This document shows positions 54,293-64,000 of a DNA stretch of 64,000 bases, piece by piece. A program made the position numbers and the translations under genes. Within the stretch, counting starts at the first letter, position 1. Each line of letters starts with the position of its first letter. The stretch spans positions 34,552,054 to 34,616,053 of the forward strand of contig JAOANR010000003.1 in NCBI GenBank assembly GCA_030278955.1, read 5' to 3'. This DNA is from Hygrophila difformis. Its lineage: Eukaryota > Streptophyta > Magnoliopsida > Lamiales > Acanthaceae. The notes under the pieces are model-generated. The model had not been told where the DNA came from. It searched no databases and saw nothing but the letters and a program-made list of their open reading frames with translations.

Positions 54293-56030
54293 TGTAATAC
54301 CCGAGAAATCAACATCGATTATTAAATCCAAAAAAAAAAAAAATTGGATTTAACTATCGCAACCGAAATAATTCCGAGAGAGCGGAATTAAATATTTTCG
54401 GACGATAGCAACTCGAAGAGAGTTATCGGATTATCCAACAATCATGGATAATTTATATTATGATTTTTGAAGACAAAAAAAAATCATAATATATATAAAA
54501 AAAAAAAGAAAAAGAAAAACGCGACCAGGTGGCCGCGCAGCGGCGACGCGCCGGCGCGCCACCAGCGCGGCAGCGGCGGCAGGATGGTGTCTTCATGCGT
54601 TGCACGCGTTTTCGGCTCCATTTTCGAGATGTGACGACTCCAATCAATCCAAATCCGATCCTCAGACATTAAGGGATGTTTTGGGATGCATTTGGAAGAG
54701 TTTTGAGTGTATTAAATCCCCACAAAGTTGGAATAAGGAGGATATATGAACAAATGAGATTCATTGAACCAATGGTGAACAAAGAGGATGAATGTGGTTT
54801 GGTAGGCTCCAATTTCGAGCCTTGACTGCCATAAACTCCACCACCACTTCCTAGGATCATCAAGGCTTCCATGGGAATTCTAAACACTCCATTTCCAACC
54901 CCTTTTCAGCCCCAAAAACACCCCACCAACCTTCATTCCGAAAATTAGATTCAAAGTGGAGAGTTGGTGAGTTTTGGAGTGCTCTCTTCAAGTGGTGGTT
55001 TCTTTTGAGCGAGATCAAGCCCTCCAATCCTTTCTCCTACGAGTTGGTAAGGTTCCTATCCAAATCCTTGCCTTGAATTTGATTATCAAGCCCTAACACC
55101 AAGTATTCTTCCAACAACTCTCAAAATAGGATTCGTTCGGTAGATCTTGGAAAGGAGGGGACTGTTTCGGTCGATTTTGGAGCAATCAAGAAGGGATTTT
55201 CGATTCTAATCCAACCATAAGTAAGTTGGTGTTGTGCATCTCAAATTTTAGAGCTTTTGGTTGAGTATTCTTTGAGTTGTAGTTCGATTTTCATCCTATG
55301 CCCAAAACTGTCTTCTAGGGTTTCTTCCGAGTAGATTTCATTGTTGTGCTTTTCTCGCCTAGATCCTTTTGTTTTTGGAAGAACTTGTCTAAATGAAAAA
55401 TGTTCCTAACACTTTAAAGATGATCTCTGTAAATTTTCATAATTTTTGGACTTGATTTGAGCGTCGAAAAAACATCTGGTATTTTCTGCAATGCATGTTG
55501 ACAGATTCCATTTCATAGTATGTTCAGTTTTGTAGTCCGTATTAATCCTAGCTACGATTGTTTTTGATGGTTAGGTTCTTCATGAAAATTGTTCATCTAT
55601 GTGTCTAGTTTATTCCTGTGAAATTTCAGAATTTTTGGATCACTCTTCGAATTGTTATGGATTTTTAAGTAAACTGTGGTCGGATGAATAGTGGTCTCTG
55701 CACCCTTTGAAAATGAGTTTCTGAAATGATTTTTTTTTGGGCAACATAGAGTCCGAATTTGCTAAGGCCTATTTCTGAGAAAAACGTTTATTTTGATGTC
55801 TCCTAGTAGCTGTAAAATTTTCAGAATTTTCTACAAGTTTTACTGCATTTCCTAGTGCGAATTTGAAAACTGCTACGGTGTGTTCATTACCGGTAAATTT
55901 GGTTTCGTACGTTTTGATGATTAATGAGTCGATTGCTACTCTTTTGTGAATCTTATGAATTCTGGAAATGTAGACATGGGTTGTAATGATTAAAATGTGA
56001 ATTTTGAAACTTTGTGAGTTTTGATCGAGT
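54293..56030 (+). mobile_element. LTR E (Ty3/Gypsy), 3' part displaced by a LINE
   Basis: Starts TGTAATACCCGAG at 54293 within Athila C sequence; AGTTA (54288-54292) is the expected target duplication. The start and several internal phrases (TGAAATTTCAGAATTTTTGG-like, GTAAGTTG) recall the solo LTR at 1749-4288. No TGTTACA end is seen before the LINE ORF1 region; the junction lies somewhere around 56015-56080. Confidence 0.65.
54518..54592. repeat. GC-rich palindromic block inside LTR E
   Basis: About 75 bp of nearly pure G+C with GGTGGC...GCCACC arms around GCGCCGGCGC, in an AT-rich surround. Strong potential hairpin. Confidence 0.6.
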
Positions 56031-56080
56031 TAGATGCCCAATTTTGGAGGGTAAGTGCACTTGGCGTGAGTTGAGAAACA

Positions 56081-58557
56081 ATGTCAGGAGCTGCTCCGGA
56101 GGGAAAGAGTGCACCGGCGGGAAGAGTGCATCAGCGGCGAGTGCTTCGGCGAAAAGTGCCCAGGATGGGTCGATCAGGGAAAGGTCTGATAGGGGTATTC
56201 AGAGGGGATCTCGTGGAGGTAGCTGGGGTGGCGAAGGTCTACAAAGCACAAGGGTGGGTGGAGTTGATGGGATTAGGAAGGGGGAACATGCAGGTAGGGT
56301 TTCAGGAAAGGATGTTCAAAGGGTCCGCAAAGACCTGGTCGGAGTTTTCATTGGTAACATTCCAGTCGATGCTAAAAACATGGAGATATTTGGTGTTGTG
56401 GATAAAGTGGCGAAAGTTCGTGACTGGTTTGTCCCTGCTAGAAATTGGCCGTCGAACGGGTATAAGTTCGGTTTCTTTAGATTTAGCCGGAGAGAGGAAG
56501 CGGGGAGGGTCATAAGGGAATTGCATGGGAGGGTGATCAAAGGAAAAACGCTGAGAGTTAACTGGGCAGTGCCAAGCAAGAAAGGGGCTAGAAGTGTGGA
56601 TAGGGGCAAGAGAAATTTGGGGGTCAGCGGGGCACATACTGGGATAAGACCGGAAGTAAATCGACGACACGTCGGGAGTGGCGCATGGCGGGATGAACGG
56701 ACGTATGCTGATGTGATTAGATATGGAAGGGAGGTTACGCTAAGGGGCAGGAACAGTAGGGAGACAGATGCGATAACACTCATGGAAGTGGATGAAGACA
56801 TTGAACGTCTCGGTCGAGCAGCGGTGGTTGAATTGAGAACACTAGATGTGTTGGTGGAATTTCAGGAGTGGTTCAGTAGGGAGTTCCAAGATTATGAGGA
56901 AATTATTTATGGTGGAGGGCTTATGGTTGTGGTTGTATTCTGTAAGTTGGACGAGAGAGACAGATTCCTACACTTTGGAGGTGACTTCAAATTCATTCAA
57001 TGGAAACGGAAATGGATACAAGGGTTGCTAGTCACCAAGCACTTAGTCTGGATATACCTTTTTGGCCTTCCGTTCTCGACATGGTGCGAGGACAACTTCC
57101 AGAGATTAGTAAGAGGTTGGGGAAAGGTTGTCAAAACTGATAGTGAAACCAAGGAAAAGAAAAGGCTTGACCGTGCTCGAATTCTTGTAGCCTTACACGA
57201 AGATGCGAATATTCCGACAGTGATATGGATTCAGGTTGGTGATCGGGTATCGAAAGTCAGGGTGGCTGTTTGTTTTAGCGAGGCTGTGGTGGTGGCAGAG
57301 GATGCATGTAACGGACATTGGTCGGAAGGTGACGATCGGCGACATGGTGAGGAGGGGTGTGTTGCCCGTCAGGAGGTGGACGATCAGATCAGGTCCAGGA
57401 GCTTCTATAATGGGGAATCGGAAAGGTCATGTGGGGAGATGTGTGAGGGTAAGATAGATTCAGTTGTTGCGGCGGTACCTATTACTTCAGAAAAAGTAGG
57501 AAGTCGTTATTTTTCCCAAGATGGTGGGAAACGTGTTGTCGGAAGGGTAGAAAGAGTAGGGGTTATTAGTGGGAGTGCTAATAGTGGGCCTCTCAATGAC
57601 GGGCCGCTAATAGGAGAGGCTATTGAAATGGGCCTTGGGGAACCGGGCTGCGGGGCAGAGGAGACTGGGCTTTCTGTCCTCAAGCATAGGCCGATATGCT
57701 GGGCGGATGACATCTTAGTAGCAACTAAAGAAGTTGCCAAAGATAGGCCTCCATTAGAAGGGGCCCATATAGGGAGGCCTGTTTCTGCAGGCTTGGAGGA
57801 TGAAATACATTCTAGAGTAGAGGACTGTAGGGATATGGACAATGGTCGAATGGAATATGGAGTAGGTGGGCCGAACAATGGTATAGAAAATGCCACAGTT
57901 ACTTCTCCCACGGTTCGCGTTGACCCTGATAGTAACACACTAGTTGACAGGGATATTCTAGATAGGGGCTCCGGCGGGGCAAAGATAAAGGGGAAAAGGT
58001 CGGAACAGCTTTCGGGTGAGGAGCCGCCTGAACTTCACACAAGCAGCGAAGGGGTAAGGGAATTGGAATTGTATGAGTCGGTTGACAGAACCGTTGGAGT
58101 AGTCGGGGATTCGTCTAGGAATGAGGTTGAGGCAGAATCCGCCTCCGGGCAGATTGAGGGAGTCGTTGGTGTTGGGGGCCGAGAAGGGAGTTACGAAAAG
58201 GAGTCTGAGGCCGGGCACAGGGATGATTCAGACTTCAAAAAGGTAGAGGAAGCCTTGAGATCAGTTATGGTTGGAAGGAAAGGAGGGAGGCGCAGGGGAA
58301 ACAGTAGATGTCGACGGGCGGGGGCCAAGTCTGTGCGTGAGATTAACAAAAGAAGTCGGCCGAGAGGCTCAGGGGAGGGGGAAGAGTTTGCTAAGTTACA
58401 GTTTTCCACCTTGCGGACAAAAGACGGGGTTAATCTGGTAGACTTCGAAGAGGCAGAGGAAATTCTTGAGCTGGCGGGTGCGTTAGGTCTGAGGTGTAAG
58501 AAGACTTGGGAACAGGCAATTGCTAGGGTTCAATTGGAAATGGGTAGGAGGGTGTAG
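56081..58557 (+). pseudogene. LINE ORF1: RRM-containing nucleic-acid chaperone-like protein
   Basis: The long frame (open from at least 56014 to TAG 58555-58557) contains an RRM: RNP2-like VGVFIGNIP, RNP1-like YKFGFFRF, then GKTLRVNWAVP. A DUF4283-like region follows (FCKLDERDRFLHFGGDF, KHLVWIYLFGLPFSTWCED), then a long acidic low-complexity tail. ORF1 proteins coat LINE RNA in the RNP. The frame has no ATG before the RRM; the only well-placed ATG (56081, context AACAATGTC) is in another frame, so a 5' indel between about 56090 and 56300 is likely. The stop is 36 bp before the ORF2 ATG. Confidence 0.75.
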
Positions 58558-58593
58558 GTCGGATTGGTGGGGTTGTTGTGGGATCTGTTAATT

Positions 58594-61500
58594 ATGCGAT
58601 TAATTACTTGCAATATGAGGGGTTTGAATGGTGGTGTTAGGAAGAGGGCAGTGATGAGGCTGTGCAAAAAGGAGAGACCAACAGTGATGCTCGCCCAAGA
58701 AACAAAGATGAGCGTGATTCAGGAAAGGGTAGTACATAGAATATGGGGATCAAAAAGTTGTGGGTACTGCTTTCAGGAAGCTAATGGTAATGCAGGCGGA
58801 CTCTTGGTGGCATGGGATAAGAACCTATGTTCTTTCGATTTAATGGACAAAGAATTCAACTTTATTTGGGTAAGAGGGGGAATTAGTGGAATACATGGGG
58901 CTGTGAATCTGGTGGTGGTACATGCGCCTAATAATAGGGGAGATAGGGCAGCGTTTTGGGAGTCTCTTATCCAAAAATTCAATACGAATAACGGCGAACA
59001 GTGGTGTATTTCAGGGGATTTCAATGCGGTGTTATCTGCAGGAGAAAGGATTGGGGAAAGATTGGATCATGGTTCGATAAGGGAGTTTAGGAGCTTCACT
59101 GATAGACTTGGTTTAGTCGACATTCCGATGGTCGCAGGACATTTCACGTGGGTCGGAAGGGGTGGGAGAGCGTTCAGTCGTTTGGATAGATTCCTAATCT
59201 CTCCGGGGTGGTTGTGTCTCAGTGGCGGTATTTCACAGCGTAGGTGCGATTCAATCCTATCGGATCACTATCCGGTATGCTTGGAAACCGGAGAAAGGTC
59301 GTGGGGACCCAAACCATTCCGGTTTTATAATTATTGGATTGAGGAAAAGGGATTTGTGGAGATGGTTAGAGAGGCTTGGGGGACTGATGAGGGAGGGAGT
59401 AGAAATTCGAACAGGGGCAGCTTGATCTTCAATAAACTGAGGAATTTGAAAAGTAAGATTCGGGCATGGGACGGGTATGGAGCGAGTGCTCTGGAACAAC
59501 GTACGCAGAAACTAATGGATGAAATAGGAGAATTGGAGGAGGACTTTCAATCTAGTGGAGTAGAGGCTGAGACAAGTAAAGCTTGGAGGGATAAGAAAGT
59601 TGAGCTGCAGAGATTATTGTTGGCCGAGGAAAGACGGTGGCATCAAAAATCAAGGACAAAATGGCTTAAAGAAGGAGACCAAAATACGCGTTTTTTCCAT
59701 GCAATCACAGCCCTAAACAGAAGGAGGGGACACATCGGGGCTATTAAAAGGGGAGACCAGGTGATTGATGACCCGAGGGGTGTGAAAGAGGCGGCATTCT
59801 CCCATTTCAAAAACCTGTTCTCTAAGCAGGATGAGGAACTCTTCGTAGTGGGCAGTGACGGGCTCTCTAAGTTAGGAGATATGGATCGGGAGTGGCTGGA
59901 GCGGGGATTTTCAGAGGAAGAAATTAAATCGGCGGTTTGGTGCTGCGATAGTAATCGGGCTCCAGGGCCGGATGGTTACAATTTGGGGTTTTTTAAAAAG
60001 TTTTGGGAAGTACTCAAGGGGGAGTTGCTGGAGGTGTTTGATAAGCTACACCGAGAGAGGCAGCTGCCAAAAGAAGCAGGGTGCTCTTTTATTACACTTA
60101 TCCCGAAGGTAGAAAGTCCCATGGATTTCTGCGACTTCAGGCCTATATCACTTGTCGGAAGCGTCTACAAAATAGTGGCCAAGGTTTTGGCGAAGAGACT
60201 CCAAGGCGTTCTGGACGGGCTTGTGGGAGCTTCCCAAATGGCTTTTGTTCGAGGGAGGCAGATCTTAGACGGAGTCCTAATAGCGGCAGAGGTAGTACAG
60301 GCTACAGCATCTAGTGGGAGAAGTGGCTTTGTGATCAAGTTAGACTTCGCCAAGGCATATGACAACGTGTCATAGGACGCACTGATACGAGTTCTCGAAG
60401 TGATGGGATTCGGATCTAAATGGATAAGCTGGGTCAAGGCATGTGTCTCATCGGCCTCGGCAGCGGTATTGGTAAACGGATCTCCCACGAATTTTTTTGA
60501 ATTGCATAAAGGCTTGAGGCAAGGAGATCCTCTTTCTCCATACTTATTTGTTTTGGTCGCTGAAATGTTGAATATGCTAATGAAGAAAGCGTCAAACCTG
60601 GGTTTCATTAAGGGACTGAATTCCGGAAGGGAGGGCCCAACGATCTCGCATTTACAATACGCAGACGATACTATCATATTTTGTGAGGGCGACCTACATC
60701 AAGTGCTAATGGTCAAGCGATTATTGACATGCCTTACACTGGCCACTGGACTACGTATTAACTTTAGCAAGAGCAGCATTTTCGGAATTAATACTTCACA
60801 GGTCTTGGAGAGAGATGTTGCGGCTTTACTGGGGTGTGAAAATGGAAGTTGGCCTATGAAGTATCTTGGTATTCCGATTGGGGGTCGGCTTAATGGAACT
60901 GCACTATGGAGGCCTGTATTGGAAAAAGTGGAAAATAGGTTGGCTGGGTGGAAGAGTAGACTACTGACACAAGCTGGGCGGCTTTGCTTAATCAAATCCA
61001 TCTTGTGTAGTCTTCCAATTTACTTTCTATCTATCTTCAAGGTCCCCAAGGAGGTAGCAGGAAAACTCGAGAGGATCAAAAGAAATTTTTTCTGGAATAA
61101 TATGGACGGGCACAGAAAACTCCATACACTGAGCTTGGACAAGATCTGCCTTCACAAAGCTAGGGGTGGATTAAGTGTTTGGAACATAGAGAGGTTGAAT
61201 GAGGCTCTACTTCTCAAATGGAGATGGAGATTTGGGAAGGAACATTCGCTATGGAAAGAGGTAATCGACAAAAAATATTACGGGGGTCAAGCTCCCTTAG
61301 TTCCAGGGGTTTTGCAGCACCGATCTCTTTGGGGTAACATTTGTAGAGTCTGGGACGGTTTGAGGAGTGGAGATGGCAGGGGTTCATTTAAAATATGTGT
61401 AGGGAATGGTCGAGCTACTCGATTTTGGCAAGATGTTTGGGTGGATGAAGTGAGGACATTAATGGAATTATTTCCGAGAATATATACTTTAGCCATCCAC

Positions 61501-62750
61501 AAGAACAGTATGGTCGCTGAGAATGGGGTCTGGCAGGTCTGGAGTGGAGCTGGGAAATCCAACTTAGGAGGTCGCTATTCGATTGGGAGAACGATATGTG
61601 GAATGAGATGATGGCTGTGTTGAGGAATTTGAAGTTGAATAGGTTTATGGAGGATAGGGTTGTATGGATGCTTGAGGGAAATGGGAACTACACAACATCT
61701 TCCTGCTGGAAACTGGTGTCGAATAGCGGTGGGTTAGAGAGGCAAAGGATGTGGAGTCATCTCTGGAAAATCAAATCACCTATGAAGGCTAAGCTGCTGG
61801 TTTGGAAGCTTTTTCACCATGGATTACCGGTTAGAGAAGAACTGTTGAAAAGAGGGTGCATCCAATCAGCGGACAATCAGTGTATATGTTGTGGGAAAGA
61901 GGTTGAATCAATAGATCATTTATTCTGTAGGTGCGAGTTTGCAAGCTCATTGTGGTACCAAGCGGTGGAGTGGTTTGGTGGGGTGTGGGCGAGTCCGGGA
62001 AATATTGTTGAATTATTAACATGGTGGATTTGCAACAACTTGAGATATGGCATTCGGGAAGTTTGGCTCGTTACAGGAGTAGTGATTGTGTGGACTGTTT
62101 GGAGGTATCGAAATGAAGCTATTTTTAAGGGAAAGGATATAGTGTTAACAGAGGCTGTTGAAGAAATCAAATGGAGAACCAACTACTGGTGGAAAGCAAA
62201 TTCAAAGATTGCATCGACTCACAGCTTTGGTGTAGGAGGACAGTTTCTGGACGGGTTCCCACAGGGCGCGAAAACTTGTACTGCAACTATTCGGAGAGGT
62301 CTTACTTGGATACGGCCTAACGATGGGTGGTGGAAAATAAATACAGATGGGTCTTCACTTGGGAATCCGGGGCCAGCCGGGATTGGGGGGGTAATCAGAG
62401 ATGAAGGAGGGAAGGTGATCTTTATTTTATCAGATTATATTGGCATCACAGATTCATCAGAAGCTGAAATTACGGCCATTAGTCGGGTGTGTCAAGCTCT
62501 TATTCGAGACCAAGGATTCCCATTGCAAAAGCTTATTTTTGAATGTGATTCTGCAAATGTTGTGAAATGGATGAGTGATCCTGGAAATGCACCTTGGAGG
62601 TATCGTGAGCAATTCGGCCCTATACTTGCTATATTAAAGTGTGCAGGTGAGGTTCGCTTTCAACACGTTTCGAGAGAACGTAACTCTACTGCTGACTACT
62701 GGGCAAAGATGGGGGCATCTGGAGAGTGCAAAAAAGAAGAGTGGAACTGA
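58594..62750 (+). pseudogene. LINE ORF2: endonuclease, reverse transcriptase, RNase H; nonsense and frameshift
   Basis: Starts at ATG 58594. Endonuclease (CNMRGLNG, LAQETKMS, SGDFNAVL, SDHYPVCLE); RT (NRAPGPDGYNLGFF, FVIKLDFAKAYDNVS, RQGDPLSPYLF, active site YADD in LQYADDTIIF); zf-RVT (CICCGKEVESIDHLFCRC); C-terminal RNase H with all four carboxylates (NTDGSS, SSEAEITA, FECDSANVV, ADYWAK). TAG at 60373-60375 replaces the conserved Trp after YDNVS. A one-base shift near 61540 moves to the frame used from 61545 to TGA at 62748-62750. About 1385 codons. Confidence 0.9.
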
Positions 62751-63706
62751 CCAAGGTAGAATATTGGAATATGGGGTGTCATATGGCTGCAAAGTCCAAT
62801 ATCGATCAGTAATAGTCTATCGGTATCAGAGCGGATTTTTGTTTGTGTTTAGTTGGTTGGTGTAAATTGATGTCTGGAATAATGTTCTAAAAGAAAAAAA
62901 AAGAAAAAAAAAAGAAAGAAAAAAAAAAGAAGAGAAGATGTAAAAAAAAAAAAAGTAAGAGAAAGATTGTGGTTTGGGAAGTGGTTGATAATGCTGTTGT
63001 CATTTTTTGTTGCTGAAAAATATGATGCTGCGGAGCCTGATGCCACTGATTTTTTCAATGATGTGGTGCTGCTGAGGTGCTTAGGAAGAGGATGACTCCC
63101 AATCTCCATTTTGCTTTCTGAGTTGAGGTTATAAAGTATCGTTGATTCTTGTTGACATATCGCGGTCGGAGAATCTACTGCTCAGGTCTGCCGATTGTTC
63201 GCAATGAGTCCATTGAGTCAACCGACATGTTAAACCGGTGAGATCTAAGCCTTTAGCTTATTCGGACGTGTACATCTGAGATGCTCATTTTGACATGATA
63301 TAACTTGCTTTACCAAACATGTGGAACCTGCATTTTTATAATTCGGTGCATCGGAAATGATAAGGGCTATAGGTTTCCCTTCCTGCCTTTCCGGCCTCTT
63401 TTGGATGATATTTCTCCTACTATTCTTTCCCTACTCCATTGAGAGCCAGACCGCTGTTCTGTCTCTAAAATGCCCCCTGAATATCTAATGCATTTTTACT
63501 ATATGTTCAGTTTTCAATTGGAATTTAGAACTTCCCTAAGCTTCTCAGTAGGTATGGGCTCTCACAGTGACAATTTGGTAGGAGGGCCCCTTTGGGTGTT
63601 GGACTACATTGGAAAGTGAGTATAGGTTGGGAAATTAGAATGGTGCCGAGATGCCCTTGAGAATTGATGGATAGAAGTCTTGGAATATGATGCAAGGAAA
63701 CATATG

Positions 63707-63738
<32 letters not shown>

Positions 63739-64000
63739 AAAAAAAATAATAATAATTGTGAGAAGATTGATAAGCTGCACTCAAGCTGTTCTTGATTTCA
63801 GGAGAGGGGCTGGCACATGGGTTATGACAAGCTATTGGTTATATGGGCTGAGAGTTGTTAGAATGTTCTTCTCTCGGGTGTTTGTTTGAAGTCTGTTAAG
63901 GGGCCTGAATGTTGAGTTTTCTTGTTACCTTATTTCATCATTTCCTTCAGTTTTCTTGACAAGCTATTTCATCATTTCCTTCAGTTTTCCACTCATTTCC
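62751..64000 (+). other. 3' UTR of LINE, A-rich blocks, to window end
   Basis: Contains A/AG-rich blocks at 62888-62955 and 63707-63750 and no coding signal. Its layout recalls 515-1620 after the other family member, though sequence similarity is weak. The LINE end lies beyond the window. Confidence 0.6.

Larger units (their letters stand above)
56031..64000 (+). mobile_element. L1-type LINE with RRM in ORF1, almost complete
   Basis: ORF1 and ORF2 in order, then more than 1.2 kb of A-rich 3' UTR running out of the window. The RRM in ORF1 places it with the BNR-type plant L1 group first described in beet. Inserted into LTR E. Defects: no usable ATG in the ORF1 frame, one nonsense codon and one frameshift in ORF2. 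Confidence 0.8.

Overview
This window comes from the nuclear genome of a flowering plant, probably a eudicot. The evidence is an Athila-type Ty3/Gypsy retrotransposon family primed by tRNA-Asp, RRM-carrying plant L1 LINEs, Stowaway MITEs, a Helitron-type terminus, and exon scraps of plant genes separated by GT-AG introns. No intact host gene was found. The whole window looks like nested heterochromatic repeats. The taxon cannot be fixed from sequence alone.

Layout. 1-1748: the 3' end of a LINE (broken RNase H domain and long 3' UTR). 1749-4288: a solo LTR with a perfect 5-bp target duplication. 4714-4962: a Stowaway-like MITE running into a 500-N gap (4963-5462). 5463-17190: Athila copy A on the minus strand (env-like promoter, palindrome array, pol, protease, gag, PBS, 5' LTR). 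A sits inside the pol gene of copy B (17191-32291, plus strand: pol 3' half, array, promoter, spliced env-like gene, 3' LTR). B in turn sits in the LTR of copy D (32292-33077), and D sits in a LINE (33078-37316). 37646 to about 43-45 kb: minus-strand Helitron 3' terminus followed by same-strand exon fragments of a phage-type RNA polymerase, peroxidase, cysteine synthase, beta-glucosidase and PAM2/CID protein, plus a defensin-like pseudogene. 45.7-47.7 kb: two related MITEs and a foldback element. 47715-54292: Athila copy C (3' LTR and internal end, minus strand), interrupted by LTR E (54293-about 56030), itself interrupted by a nearly complete LINE (about 56030 to beyond the window end).

The Athila family is the interesting part. 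Its LTRs are very long (4.8-5.7 kb) and it carries a second internal gene behind its own TATA box, with a predicted 1425-bp intron, encoding a nuclear-looking coiled-coil protein of about 1.4 kaa. Arrays of four-half-site palindrome units lie just upstream of both the LTR TATA box and the internal-gene TATA box, and a further array lies inside the LTR. Copies A/B, C and D keep the same unit architecture but use three different half-site sequences. This is the pattern expected of a fast-evolving sequence-specific protein-DNA system encoded by the element, comparable in logic (not in sequence) to VANC anti-silencing of VANDAL transposons. Function is inference; the architecture is visible directly.

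All coding regions seen carry defects: the RT active site of A is mutated, its protease is deleted and gag is frameshifted; both LINE ORF2s contain TAG codons at conserved Trp positions; the captured exons are fragmentary. The env-like reading frame of B is the one long frame that remains open.
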